Positions 11,842 through 22,140 of a stretch of DNA of 64,000 bases are shown in pieces. Position 1 is the first letter of the stretch, and the number at the start of each line of letters is the position of its first letter. Made by a program: the position numbers and the translations under genes. The DNA lies in the NCBI RefSeq assembly GCF_002749975.1, contig NZ_PEIG01000018.1, positions 1-64,000 on the forward strand, in the 5' to 3' direction. The notes below the pieces were generated by a model. The model was not told the DNA's origin and searched no databases. It was given only the letters and a program-made list of their open reading frames with translations. The stretch comes from Gloeocapsopsis sp. IPPAS B-1203. Its GTDB lineage: Bacteria; Cyanobacteriota; Cyanobacteriia; Cyanobacteriales; Chroococcidiopsidaceae.

Positions 11842-11904
11842 GGAGCGAGGAGTTAGTGAATAGTGAAGTTAAAAGAGAGGAATGTCTTCCTCTCTAAATA
11901 TTAC

Positions 11905-13944
11905 CTACACTTTTGCTTTCGCTGGAATAGAAACAAGTGCAGGTCTGGGTTTAACTTGACCGTTAGTGTATGCTGGTTCGGGTGAGACGAGTACTTCTCG
12001 AATCAAACGGGCGATCGCACGCTGGGCTAGGCGGCTAGCAACTTGTTGACCCATGCGCTGTAATTCAGGTTTTAACAGTAACTGTGGTATCTGGGGCGCG
12101 ATTTTTGAGGCATCAAAGCCTTGCGTGTCTTGAAGGATATTCCAAACACGCTTAATATGTTCTAACGTTTGTTCTTGCTCAACGGATGCATTTGGTGTTT
12201 CCTCAATTGCCCAAGCGAGGCGATTAGCTAGAGGCGCTTTAAGAATGCGATCGCGTAGGTTACTTGTGACATTTTGTAGAGTATTCTGACCTAAAGCGTC
12301 AATACCTTTAACAATTTCATCCACCAGATTATTGCGAATAAAAGCACCGCGTTCGGAAGAGAGAAACTCAATTGTTTGATCTAGAACTTGATTGAAATCA
12401 TATTCTTGGCTACTACGTGCATTACGTAATAAGTTCTCTAAGCGATTCCAGCGAAAACTACCGTCTCTAAAGAGAAGATCGCGTAAAGACGCGCGTAATT
12501 CTGGGGCTGGATCTGTTAATAAACGCTTGGCAACATAAGGATAAGCTGCACTCAGAACTTTAAAGTTGGCATCGATATTAATGGCAATTCCTTCTAGCGT
12601 CACCAGCGATCTAATAATCAAGGCGTAATATGCTGGAACGCGGAAGGGATATTCGTACATTAACGCTGATAACTCATCAGTAATATTTTTAATGTTTAAC
12701 TCTGCAACACTTGCGCCTAAAGCATTGTTAAAAACTCGTGCTAAAGCCGGAATAATTGGAGTTAAATCGGTGTCTGGGGTGAGAAAATCGAGCTTGACGT
12801 AGTCGTGAGCTAAACCCTCAAAATCGCGGTTAACCATGTGAACAATCGCTTCGATCAAACCATAGCGTTGTTGCGGTTTGATTTCGCTCATCATGCCAAA
12901 ATCGAGATACGCTAGTTTTCCATCAGGAGTCGCTAGTAAATTGCCTGGGTGCGGATCGGCATGAAAGAAGCCATGTTCGAGTAACTGGCGCAGTGAACAT
13001 TGAACACCAACTTCCACAAGATAACGCGCATCAATGCCTTGGGCGCGAATCGCTTCTGCTTGAGTTAGTTTAGTTCCTACGATCCACTCCATCGTAAGGA
13101 CACGACGCTGTGTATACTGCCAATAAATCTTGGGAACATAAATATCTTTAATGTGACCATAAAGCTGGGCAAAGCGTTCGGCGTTTTCTCCTTCGTGGAT
13201 GTAATCCATCTCTTCAAAGATGCGATAACCAAACTCATCTAGAATTGCGACTAAGTCGCTACGCACCCGCTTGATGTTGTTTGCCCATGTAGCAATGCGG
13301 CGTAGTATGTAGAGATCTACTGTGATGCATTCACGTAAATCGGGGCGCTGAACTTTAACGGCAACAGTTTCCCCAGTTTTTAACTTGCCTTTATAAACTT
13401 GTCCTAAAGAAGCCGCAGCGAGTGGCTGGGGTGATAGTTCGGCGTAGATGTTTTCGGGGCGATCGCCGAGTTCTTCTTCAATAAATTGATAGGCAATTTC
13501 GTTGGGAAAGGGCGGGAGTTGATCTTGTAGCTGTGTTAATTCTTCTAAATATAAAGGGGGAACTAAATCAGGTCGAGTCGATAATGCTTGACCAATTTTG
13601 ATATACGCAGGTCCCAATCGAGTTAGAAGTTCGCGTAACTGAATTGCGCGACGCCGTTCATTTTTGACTGCGCGGCTACGCTGTTTGTCCCACCATAAAC
13701 CAAAGGCAAAGCTGATAACTGGGAATAATACTCTGAGTATCCGCCCAAACACTTCGAGTGGTCTATGGCGAAAATACTCGGCGATCGCAATGGGATCGTA
13801 GCGTATGGTTTCTGGTTCTACGTTACTTGCAATCACTGAATGATGTGGTATTCGTTCCTCTACTACGGTTAGATTATTTCCTTGCATAACTGGGGTTGGC
13901 ACACGCTCATCAAGTCTTATTGAAGGTGAATATTTTCCGTTCAT
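11905..13944 (-). CDS. ABC1/AarF/UbiB-family atypical kinase-like protein
   Basis: 679 residues. Family signatures are present: the KxGQ motif in GPAYIKIGQALSTRPD, the Ala-rich loop AAASLGQVYKGKLK that replaces the glycine loop of kinases, VAVKVQRPDL with the ATP lysine, HADPHPGNLL and LDFGMMS. Proteins of this family bind ATP and support prenylquinone synthesis or homeostasis; cyanobacteria keep several, related to plastid ABC1K. The C-terminal third (about 480-679) has no clear catalytic motif and no strong membrane helix. The exact lipid target cannot be told from sequence. The 305 bases upstream (13945-14249) hold no other gene. Confidence 0.93.
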   Translation of the reverse strand: MNGKYSPSIRLDERVPTPVMQGNNLTVVEERIPHHSVIASNVEPETIRYDPIAIAEYFRHRPLEVFGRILRVLFPVISFAFGLWWDKQRSRAVKNERRRAIQLRELLTRLGPAYIKIGQALSTRPDLVPPLYLEELTQLQDQLPPFPNEIAYQFIEEELGDRPENIYAELSPQPLAAASLGQVYKGKLKTGETVAVKVQRPDLRECITVDLYILRRIATWANNIKRVRSDLVAILDEFGYRIFEEMDYIHEGENAERFAQLYGHIKDIYVPKIYWQYTQRRVLTMEWIVGTKLTQAEAIRAQGIDARYLVEVGVQCSLRQLLEHGFFHADPHPGNLLATPDGKLAYLDFGMMSEIKPQQRYGLIEAIVHMVNRDFEGLAHDYVKLDFLTPDTDLTPIIPALARVFNNALGASVAELNIKNITDELSALMYEYPFRVPAYYALIIRSLVTLEGIAINIDANFKVLSAAYPYVAKRLLTDPAPELRASLRDLLFRDGSFRWNRLENLLRNARSSQEYDFNQVLDQTIEFLSSERGAFIRNNLVDEIVKGIDALGQNTLQNVTSNLRDRILKAPLANRLAWAIEETPNASVEQEQTLEHIKRVWNILQDTQGFDASKIAPQIPQLLLKPELQRMGQQVASRLAQRAIARLIREVLVSPEPAYTNGQVKPRPALVSIPAKAKV

Positions 13945-14249
13945 GAATCTCTAACCGCTGTAGCGGAACTATGTTAATAATTGTAACAAATTTTGCGACA
14001 AGCTTCATGTTTTTAGTTGTTTTGTTGGGGATACAGTAATTACCGCGTCGCACAGTTATAAGTTAAGAAACTTCTTTTAACTCAAAACTCTCAAAGTACC
14101 TCGTCAAAATGCGTTAGTTTGATTTTGGTATCCAAATCAGCGATCGCCCAAAAAAAGTGAGCGAGCTTGTCGCGCGTTCCTCATAATGAAAGATAGTGTC
14201 TCCTAAATTGCCAGCCTGCGGCATCTGCCCTCACGGTGAATTCAACATT
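13945..14249. other. Noncoding divergent region between the ABC1 gene and recN
   Basis: Contains one HIP1-type palindrome (near 14142) and AT-rich sequence. No conserved operator or reading frame is recognised. It must carry the promoters of two divergent genes. Confidence 0.4.
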
Positions 14250-15983
14250 ATGTTAATCTGCCTGCGGATCGAAAACTTTGCTTTAATTGATCAGCTAGAA
14301 CTAGAGTTTGGGGCTGGTTTAAATGTTTTAACGGGCGAAACTGGTGCGGGAAAGTCTATTATCTTAGATGCAATCGATGCGGCTTTGGGAGGTAAAGTTT
14401 CTAGTCGCGTCATTCGCACTGGTACAAATCGGGCGTTAGTAGAAGCAACGTTCAAACTCGATAGTATGATTCCTTGGTTAACTGCCCAAGAAATCGAATT
14501 AATCGATGAAGATTGTCTTGTCTGTAGTCGTGAAATGACGACAACAGGTGGTAGCCTCCGCAGTCGTTCGCGGGTGAATGGTATTCTCGTGAATCGCCAA
14601 TTAATGGCAGAATTGCGCGATCGCATTGTCGAAATTACCGCGCAAGGGCAAACAGTACAAGTAGGACAACCTGCACAAGTTCGCGATTGGTTAGATGCTT
14701 ACGGTGGTGCAGCCCATGTACAACAAAGAGAAATTGTCACCGCTGCATTTGCAGACTATCAACAAGCAAAAACCGTACTCGAAAAACGACGACAATCTGA
14801 ACGCGATCGCTTGCAACAACTCGATTTATTGACATATCAAGTTCAAGAACTGAAAACCGCAAATCTTGCCGAACCTGATGAATTTGAACAACTCGAACAA
14901 GAACGCCAGCGATTAAGTCACGTTGTCGAGTTGCAGCAATTGAGTTACCAAGTTTACCAAGCGTTGTATCAAAGCGACGATGACGCGCCTGCTGGTGCTG
15001 ATTTACTCGCGCAATCAGAAGCAACTTTAACCGATATGGTGCAGTATGATGCGCAGTTGCAATCAATTTTGGATTTGGTCAGTGAAGCTTTAGCAAGTGT
15101 AACAGAAGCAGGACGGCAAATTAATGCTTACGGTGAAGGATTAGAAGCCGATCCGCAGCGACTTGTTGAAGTCGAAGAACGCATTCGCGAACTCAAGCAA
15201 ATTTGTCGGAAATATGGTCCAACACTACAAGATGCGATCGCCTATTATCAGAAAATTGCCGCCGAATTAGAAGAACTGAATAGTAATGAATACTCGGTTG
15301 AAGCTTTAGAACAACAAGAACAAAAATATCTCAAGAAATTAAGTCAAGCTTGTCACAAATTAACAGATTTACGCCAAACTGCGGCGGCAAAACTAGAAGC
15401 GCGATTGATTGCAGAACTTAAGCCTTTGGCAATGGAAAAGGTACAGTTTCAAGTGGAAGTGACGGCGACATCTCCTACAGCAATGGGCGCAGATAAAATA
15501 ACGTTCTTGTTTAGTCCGAATCCTGGCGAACCATTACAACCGCTGACAGCGATCGCTTCAGGTGGCGAAATGAGTCGCTTTTTATTGGCATTGAAATCAT
15601 GTTTTTCCGAAGCCGACGCTGTGGGAACATTAATATTTGATGAAATTGATGTTGGAGTTTCCGGAAGAGTTGCACAGGCGATCGCTGAAAAATTACACCA
15701 ACTTAGTCAACATCATCAAGTTTTGTGTGTCACACACCAACCTCTAGTTGCAGCAATGGCAGATCGGCACTTTCGTGTTGATAAAGTTGTGGAGGAAACT
15801 TCCACAACTTCTGATTTGCGTACCCTTGTGCGAGTCACCGCACTTAATAACTTCATGACACGCCGTGAAGAACTCGCAACTTTAGCAGGTGGTAAATCGG
15901 CACATGATGCGATCGCATTTGCAGAATCGTTACTGACGCAAGCTGCACAACGTCGCGTACCTTTGCGAGAATTGGAGCGCTAA
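14250..15983 (+). CDS. recN: DNA repair protein RecN
   Basis: 577 residues from ATG 14250 (MLICLRIENFALID, the typical RecN start); an upstream GTG at 14196 would add an unusual 18-residue leader. This SMC-like ATPase takes part in double-strand break repair. The Walker A GETGAGKS is near residue 30. A long coiled coil (about 160-370) is split by a hinge. The ABC-type signature is ASGGEMSRF and the Walker B is LIFDEIDVGVSG, followed by the D-loop and switch histidine (CVTHQP). The length is close to E. coli RecN. Confidence 0.96.
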   Translation: MLICLRIENFALIDQLELEFGAGLNVLTGETGAGKSIILDAIDAALGGKVSSRVIRTGTNRALVEATFKLDSMIPWLTAQEIELIDEDCLVCSREMTTTGGSLRSRSRVNGILVNRQLMAELRDRIVEITAQGQTVQVGQPAQVRDWLDAYGGAAHVQQREIVTAAFADYQQAKTVLEKRRQSERDRLQQLDLLTYQVQELKTANLAEPDEFEQLEQERQRLSHVVELQQLSYQVYQALYQSDDDAPAGADLLAQSEATLTDMVQYDAQLQSILDLVSEALASVTEAGRQINAYGEGLEADPQRLVEVEERIRELKQICRKYGPTLQDAIAYYQKIAAELEELNSNEYSVEALEQQEQKYLKKLSQACHKLTDLRQTAAAKLEARLIAELKPLAMEKVQFQVEVTATSPTAMGADKITFLFSPNPGEPLQPLTAIASGGEMSRFLLALKSCFSEADAVGTLIFDEIDVGVSGRVAQAIAEKLHQLSQHHQVLCVTHQPLVAAMADRHFRVDKVVEETSTTSDLRTLVRVTALNNFMTRREELATLAGGKSAHDAIAFAESLLTQAAQRRVPLRELER

Positions 15984-16062
15984 TAATAGTCTTGATATAG
16001 TCAGTATCCTGCTTTGAGAAATAATATCTCTTTAGCCAAACAACTAGACTATCATCGAGTAG

Positions 16063-17478
16063 CTAGTGATTTAAGCGGCATGCCTCACTACCTGCTTGTG
16101 TTGAAGCTAAGCATTGCGTTATCCTTAAAACTTCCAAATTGCCGCTGAAGTAAGCGCGAAAATATTGACCATATAACTTGCAAATGGGTGTTACCTGATT
16201 GCCTTGCAAATGCACTAATCCCATACGTTGCAACTTAAAAGCCTGTATTAAATCTATCTCCACTGGCGATGGTGCAGCTACAACCCGACCAAAAGCTATT
16301 GCCAGTTCTGGATGCTGTTGTAGATGCCACAATTGCTGTTGCAAGTGATTGCGATAAATTTCAAACGAGATATGAGATGTTTGCAACAATTGCTCCAAGG
16401 TGACATCGTGATGCCAAATATGATATAGCGCTAACTGTACCAAATAGGGATGCCCTCCTACTTGAGCTATCAGTTGCTCCGCCTCTTCAGATGACCAATC
16501 TAGTCCATACCGCAATGCTAAATCTTGCACTTGAGAACTTGTAAACGCACGTAACTCAATCGGCAACCCCACATTAAACGGCGATTTATTCACATTCAAG
16601 GGGATATATATTTGTGTTGAATGCGCAACGACTAACCGGAGTCTTTTCCAAATTTCTCGATTTTTAGCTTCCTCATGCCAAGTTCGCAACATCCCAAAAA
16701 ATTCGTCAGCTATCTCAGGATATTGGAACAAGAGGTCAACTTCGTCTAACCCTAATACTAAAGGCTGTGTTGTTTCAGCCAGCAGATATTGCTCAAAATA
16801 CATTTTGCTGCTGATTTTACTGCCAAACGTCTCACTCCAATAGTTTGCTAACTGATTAGGCATTTGTACACTTAATCCAACACTGGCACAGAACCACTGC
16901 AAAAATTTATTCAAATCTTGGAAAATTGTCTTATCTGCTAGCTGAAAGTTTAAAAGCACAGTTCGATAGCCTTTTGTTGCTACCTGATCCAAAATCCGCG
17001 CCATCAACGAAGTTTTTCCCATTCGCCTAGAAGCTTCGATCCGGATTAGTGCCCCTGGCTGCACAATTGTTTTGTAACAATCAGTGTCACTAGGAAAACG
17101 CTCGACATAAAAAGCTGAATATAAAGGTACTTGACTTCCTGGAAATTCCGGTTCTAACTCAAGTGTTGATTGTGCAGTATACATCGCCTCCAATTGCTCA
17201 ATTTGTCGTGCTGGTTGGAAATAATCACCAGGCTCTAAAGACAGATTGAAAGCCCTAAAGCAGCACTTTAAAGTTTGCTTATCGACTCCAGATTCGCATT
17301 TAAATACTTTCATTAGGGTGTCCACAGACAATCCTGTGTACTCGTTCAAGGCTTCGAGTGTATAACGGTTGCCAGCATTTTGCCATGTTTCTGCATGGGA
17401 TTTAGCTGCTTGGAGTTTCTGAAATCCTTGAGGTGTTAATATTACACCCCGCCTACGCCTGTATTGTTGTCCATTCAT
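16063..17478 (-). CDS. AAA-like ATPase protein with cyanobacterial regulator-type N-terminal domain
   Basis: 471 residues. Residues about 10-85 (GVILTPQGFQKLQAAK through LTLEALNEYTGLSVDT-like and KQTLKCCFRAFNL) form a helical domain often found ahead of NACHT, AAA or WD40 modules in cyanobacterial signalling proteins. The rest is an AAA_35-type P-loop module. Walker A is EASRRMGKTSLM, atypical because Arg-Arg-Met replace the usual small residues. Walker B is LVLGLDEVDLL. A winged-helix-like C-terminus follows (about 340-450). Proteins of this build are thought to be STAND-like switch ATPases. No effector domain is fused and the partner is unknown. Confidence 0.8.
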   Translation of the reverse strand: MNGQQYRRRRGVILTPQGFQKLQAAKSHAETWQNAGNRYTLEALNEYTGLSVDTLMKVFKCESGVDKQTLKCCFRAFNLSLEPGDYFQPARQIEQLEAMYTAQSTLELEPEFPGSQVPLYSAFYVERFPSDTDCYKTIVQPGALIRIEASRRMGKTSLMARILDQVATKGYRTVLLNFQLADKTIFQDLNKFLQWFCASVGLSVQMPNQLANYWSETFGSKISSKMYFEQYLLAETTQPLVLGLDEVDLLFQYPEIADEFFGMLRTWHEEAKNREIWKRLRLVVAHSTQIYIPLNVNKSPFNVGLPIELRAFTSSQVQDLALRYGLDWSSEEAEQLIAQVGGHPYLVQLALYHIWHHDVTLEQLLQTSHISFEIYRNHLQQQLWHLQQHPELAIAFGRVVAAPSPVEIDLIQAFKLQRMGLVHLQGNQVTPICKLYGQYFRAYFSGNLEVLRITQCLASTQAGSEACRLNH

Positions 17479-18855
17479 CTAGCATCGTCACTCCTTGATT
17501 TTAGTTTGATGTGCTTAAGACTTATTTTCATTTTTCCTAAGCACAGTTAGTTGTCCTGCACCAAACTAGCTTTGGTTCTAAATTGCGTTTATGTTTTTTC
17601 AAAAAAGAAAAATTATTTTACACTCGATAACATCTCTTGATGAATATTAATAATTTAGTTATATATTGTTTCTATTTGAGTTATGCACATCCGCTAGGAG
17701 TTGCTAATAGTAATTGTTCATGACTATAAGCTCTTAGGTTCTCTTCTATGTATTGATTCACGAATCATTTAAAAGCACTATATATCTTGAATACATTCAT
17801 TCGCTGGAAACGATAACTATTGAACTTACCTTCAAGAGTTGTAGAAAGAATAAAGTTGAGAAGTCGGTGGGCGTAATTATGTATCGCAAATTTTACGTTT
17901 TTTAATGGTTAATTGTTGCTCTGCTGATCATTAAATATTGACCGATAACATCTTTTAATTTCTTTTTTTTACTTATTTATTTTGTTTGAAATATTCTATA
18001 GATTCAATCTTGTGTACCAAATTCATCAGATTTAATTTGAACGTGATAACAGTTAATAACAACACGTTTTAAACATCTATAAAACTCAATTGCTGTAGTT
18101 ATTAATATAAGCTAGTTTGTTTAGCACTAACAACCAGAAAAAGTTGGAAAAGGTGCGCACTTCAAACCATTGTTTTTAACGTTTTGTGAAAAAATTGATA
18201 AAAAGTAAGATTTAGTTGCACAGATGTCTGAATTAAATTCTGCAGAACGAGTGGCGATTGCTTACTAACACGCCAATACTACGGTAAAAAATCTTGAAGT
18301 GAATATAGTGCATAAGTAAGAGAAAAATGTAGTTCCACGCTGCGATCTCTATCACAAGTATTTTAGCAATTGCATCACATTTCATTAATTTATCCATAGA
18401 AAAAAACACAATTTCTGCAGATAAGAAAACTTTTCCGATTTTAAGCAAACTTACACTTGCAATCAATTCACTCTAATAACAGTTGAAACCTTTACTGATG
18501 CTGGATTTGGGAACTTTCTGAATATAAATCCTTAAATTTGTCCTTAAAAGCCTAAACTTTGGTTGATCAAAATGAGTTGAGAGTAGAAGCTAGATTTAGT
18601 TTTTCAATGAATCGATTACAAATCAAATAACTATTTATCAACTTATTATCGCTGAAGATGAAATAAAGTTAGCTAACAAATTTCTTCGCTTTGCGATCGC
18701 ACTGTTAGTAGTCGTACTTTTAAAGCTTTCAGATGGGTATTTAATCGCTAATTCAACTTATTGCCTAGGATTTCGCTTTTGAGACTGGCGATCGCAGTTA
18801 CAAGGTATGACAAGCAGACTAATCGCAACAAGATTACGTAAAAGGAGAAGAGTGA
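17479..18855. other. AT-rich 1.4-kb gap at the left edge of the accessory block
   Basis: No convincing gene is present. A 77-codon frame on the minus strand (18233-18466) has amino-acid use unlike the neighbours and no ribosome binding site. The composition is clearly more AT-rich than the flanks. A possible receiver-domain remnant lies near 18636-18782, and AAAGGAG at 18841-18847 is the ribosome binding site of the following gene. The gap looks like eroded DNA at an island boundary. Confidence 0.5.
18636..18782 (+). pseudogene. Possible response-regulator receiver remnant
   Basis: In one frame the sequence reads YQLIIAEDEIKLANKFLR, like the first strand, acidic pair and first helix of an OmpR-family receiver. 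It then loses resemblance and stops at 18780-18782. There is no start codon and no phosphorylatable aspartate. The match is short and may be chance. Confidence 0.2.
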
Positions 18856-19719
18856 GTGAAAAAGATTTTATTTGCTTTATCAGAGTGGGGATATTGGGGC
18901 GAAGAACTGATTGGTCCCTTAGAAGCATGTGATTTAGCAGGATACGATATTACGTTCTTGACCCCAAACGGAAAGAAACCAACTCCATTATCAGTCAGTT
19001 GCGCACCAGGCTACATCGATCCGCCTTTGGGACGGTCGGTTACGTCAGAAGAAATGGCTGAAAAAACACGCAAAGTGCACGAGTCGGAGCGACTGGATAA
19101 TCCTAAGAGTCTTGCTGACTGGTTTCCTCAGCGAGCCTACCCCAGTTCTGCGACCTACCTCAGAGACATGGAAGCTTATTACAAGGAAATCGACAAGATT
19201 ATCACCGAGGAATTAACTGAATACGATGCTCTCGTGATTGTCGGTGGCAGCGGGGCAATGGTCGATTTAGCTAATAACCAGAGATTGCATGACCTTATCT
19301 TAGGTTTTTACAAGTTACAAAAACCAATTGCTGCTGAATGCTATGGTGTTGCCTGCTTAGCATTTGCACGAGACTTTAGAGAGAAAAAGAGCTTAATTTG
19401 GGGTAAGCACGTCACTGGGCATCCGATTGATTATGACTATCTAGATGGTACGGGATTTGAAGGTCATCATGCAATTGATGGTACTAACAAAGGATTTGGA
19501 GATGGGTATATCAACTTTGGTCCTCCCTTCTATCCGCTAGAATTCATTCTCCGCGATGCTGTTGGCTCAGATGGTGCTTTTATCGGCAATGTAGGGCATC
19601 AAACATCCGTTCTTGTTGATTTTCCTTTCATTACCAGTCGCTCAACTGCTTCCTCTTGTGAGTGTGGTCGGATATTAGTGCAAGTGCTGGAAACAGGACT
19701 GACTCGTTACGGGTGGTAG
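18856..19719 (+). CDS. Large DJ-1/PfpI (ThiJ) superfamily protein
   Basis: 287 residues, GTG start with AAAGGAG 9 nt upstream. The DJ-1/PfpI fold is shown by the first strand KKILFALSEWGYWGEEL, the ALVIVGGSGAMVDL strand-turn, and the nucleophile elbow AECYGVACLA with Cys162. Glu16/Glu17 are the likely partner acid. It is longer than minimal DJ-1 proteins because of an insert at about 50-115. Relatives include glyoxalases, chaperones, hydratases and amidotransferase-like proteins. It is the first gene of the co-directional accessory block, 4 bases from the TPP enzyme, so the two are almost surely co-transcribed. A role in handling a reactive carbonyl product is inference. Confidence 0.85.
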   Translation: MKKILFALSEWGYWGEELIGPLEACDLAGYDITFLTPNGKKPTPLSVSCAPGYIDPPLGRSVTSEEMAEKTRKVHESERLDNPKSLADWFPQRAYPSSATYLRDMEAYYKEIDKIITEELTEYDALVIVGGSGAMVDLANNQRLHDLILGFYKLQKPIAAECYGVACLAFARDFREKKSLIWGKHVTGHPIDYDYLDGTGFEGHHAIDGTNKGFGDGYINFGPPFYPLEFILRDAVGSDGAFIGNVGHQTSVLVDFPFITSRSTASSCECGRILVQVLETGLTRYGW

Positions 19720-19723
19720 CCCA

Positions 19724-21474
19724 ATGAAAACGCTGAAAGAGCTACAGACCATGCACAAGGCAGAATTTATGACACGCAAAACTGGATGCTTTGCCATTTT
19801 AGAGCAATTTCTGGCAGATGGTATTCGTTACATTTTTGGCAACCCTGGTACTGTCGAGCAAGGTTTTCTAGATGCTCTGCGGGCATACCCAGATTTGAAG
19901 TATATCTTGACATTGCAAGAAACAGTTGCAGTAATGGCAGCCGATGGTTACGCGCGGGCAACCCAGAAACCTACTGTAGTTCAGATCCACAGTAGTCCTG
20001 GATTAGGGAATGCGATCGGAGCACTTTACCAAGCAAAGCGGGGTCACTCACCACTAGTGGTTATCGGTGGAGATGCTGGAATTAAGTATCAGGCAATGGA
20101 TGCTCAAATGGCAGCTGACTTAGTAGCTTTCGCTGAACCAGTGACCAAATGGTCAACGATGGTGATGGAACCATCCTCGCTTCTGCGCGTGCTGCGACGA
20201 GCGATCAAGATTGCTGCGACTCCTCCTATGGGACCTGTGTATGTTTGCTTACCGCAAGATATTTTAGATGCGCCTGTGGTTGAAGAAGTAAAACCAACTT
20301 CGTTCCCTTCTACCAAAGTAGTGCCCGACGAGGATTTACTCAAGGCTGGAGCGACGATGTTGGCAGCGGCTCAAAAGCCGATGATATTTGTGGGCGATGG
20401 AGTGGCGTTTTCTGGCGCACAAGATGAACTAACTCGCGTTGCTGAACTCTTAGGTGCAGAAGTGTGGGAAGCCGATGCAGGGGAATTGAATATGAGCCAT
20501 GTCCATCCTTTGTATCAAGGTGCAACAGGGCATATGTTTGGCGCTCAAAGCTTACCTATTGTATCTAAGGGAGATGTCAACTTAGTTTGTGGAACTTACC
20601 TTTTACCAGAGGTCTTTCCTGAACTAGGTGATATCTTCGCTTCTGAGGCTAAGGTGATGCACATTGATCTCAATGCCTACGAGATTGCTAAAAATCACCC
20701 TGTTGATATCGGGATGGTCAGCGATCCGAAACTGACACTTGCGAAGTTGGCAACCAACCTAGAAGCAATAATGACAGCAGAACAGAAAGCAGAGGCTAAA
20801 GCTCGAACTGCTGAAATTGCTACAGCGAAAGCAGCTAAACGCGAAAGTGAGTTAGAACGCGATCGCCACCTTCAGGATGCGGTACCTCTATATTTGTCTC
20901 GTTTTATGGCAGAACTGGCAACGCAACTACCAGAGGATGCAATTATCTTCGATGAAGCTTTAACCAATTCACCTGCGGTGACGCGCTATCGACCAACACT
21001 AAACCAGGGCACTACTTCCTGACTCGTGGTGGTTCCTTGGGCGTGGGCATACCAGGAGCGATTGGTGCCAAAATTGCCAACCCTGACAAGATAGTAATTG
21101 GCTTTACAGGTGACGGTGGAGCGATGTACACCATTCAAGCACTTTGGACAGCGGCTCGCCACAATGTAGATGCTAAGTTTGTTGTCTGCAATAACAGATC
21201 TTACCGCATATTGCAGTTGAATATCCAAGCTTACTGGCAAGAGCAGGGTATTTCAGAGCATGATTTTCCGCTGAGTTTTGATTTGTCTAAACCTGCTATC
21301 CGCTTTGATGAAATAGCGCGATCGCTGAGTGTTGAAGCTGTCCGAGTTGAAAAACCAGACGAGATTGCTCCGGCTATCAAGCAAGCTTTGTCACATAAGG
21401 GACCATTTCTCATTGACCTGGTTTTAGAAGGTAATGTGCATCCAGAGATGATTGGGGTTAGGTGTGGACAGTAG
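19724..21474 (+). pseudogene. Thiamine-diphosphate enzyme (benzoylformate decarboxylase/acetolactate synthase-like), broken by a 1-nt deletion
   Basis: Two adjacent frames (19724-21022 and 21037-21474) together make one complete ThDP enzyme of about 583 residues. The N-terminal domain has NPGTVEQGF and the catalytic glutamate in LTLQETVAV (Glu66). The middle domain is present. The C-terminal domain has the cofactor motif GDGGAMYT ending in NN at the right distance. Around 21004 the frame reads aac-cag-ggc where the family needs Asn-Pro-Gly-His-Tyr-Phe; restoring one C (aac-cca-ggg-cac) joins the frames. The rest of both halves is undamaged, so the lesion is recent or a sequencing error. The likely activity is decarboxylation of a 2-oxo acid. 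It resembles benzoylformate decarboxylase more than IlvB. Confidence 0.88.
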
Positions 21475-21583
21475 AACCAGACTCTCAGCGCTGGTTTTAA
21501 GTGGTCTTCGTCCTTATTTCAATTTAAATCTCCGCCCATATACCTAAAGCATCACTTTCATCCAAGGATACTAAGGATACTAT

Positions 21584-21670
21584 ATGCTCCCCTTTAGACT
21601 GTTTTATATCAGCTTATCAACCCCAAACATTGATAGATCTGTCAACTGGTATAAGGATATCTTGCAATTC
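21584..21670 (+). pseudogene. N-terminal fragment of a VOC (glyoxalase/dioxygenase fold) protein
   Basis: The frame from ATG 21584 encodes LFYISLSTPNIDRSVNWYKD, a clear first beta-alpha unit of a VOC domain (metal-binding-fold strand, then the xRSVxWYKDxL helix). After about 21670 the frame carries no VOC sequence. It overlaps, in another frame, a good NTF2-like domain, so the frame open to 21895 is a chimera. Only the first 28 or so codons are genuine. Confidence 0.55.
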
Positions 21671-22077
21671 GAGATCTCAACGCCCGTCATTTTTATGCCC
21701 TCGATGGACTCAGTAGCCTTATTCCTGGCGATCCTGGTACTAATTGGGCAGCGACATTCACACCCGATGGCACATTTTCTATTGTCAGAGCCAATGGAGA
21801 CGTTGTTATTAAAGCGACAGGAACTCAAGAATTACTTCGTGCTTACAAAACTTTTCCAGATGTGCAAACGACTCGGCACTGGATCAATGACCTGATCGTA
21901 GAGCCGAATACTCAAGGTGCTAAAGGGGGGTGCTACATCATTGCCATGAATATCAAGAATGACCCCGCTACTGTTATTAGAACCGGAGTTTACAGGGATC
22001 AAATCGTAAAAATGGGTAGAAATTGGAAATTTAAAAGCCGGACTCTCATCCTTGATGCAAATAGCCCAGCAGGTTGA
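21655..22077 (+). pseudogene. NTF2/SnoaL-like protein missing its start
   Basis: In the frame of 21655 the sequence reads YLAIRDLNARHFYALDG, then WAATFTPDGTFSIV, TRHWINDLIVEP, CYIIAMNI and GVYRDQIVKMG-WKFKSR. This is a complete-looking SnoaL/NTF2-like cone fold with its typical order of strands. There is no start codon: a stop lies at 21652-21654, and the frame is fused to the VOC fragment just upstream. Relatives are small cyclases, isomerases or dehydratases acting on polyketide- or steroid-like substrates. A tail translated from ATG 21862 would lack half the fold. Confidence 0.7.
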
Positions 22078-22140
22078 TTGAGTTTGATTTTCCAGTTAGA
22101 ACCACCCATCAGGACAGCTAATAACTTCTAAGAGGTTTCC

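Noticed and set aside
18039-18067. AACGTG...CACGTT inverted repeat
   Set aside because: Six-base arms with a 17-base loop are expected by chance in AT-rich DNA.
18233-18466. 77-codon minus-strand frame in the AT-rich gap
   Set aside because: No ribosome binding site, hydrophobic random-looking composition and no family resemblance.
20999-21010. Programmed frameshift in the TPP enzyme
   Set aside because: No slippery heptamer in the required phase; a lost C explains the break more simply.
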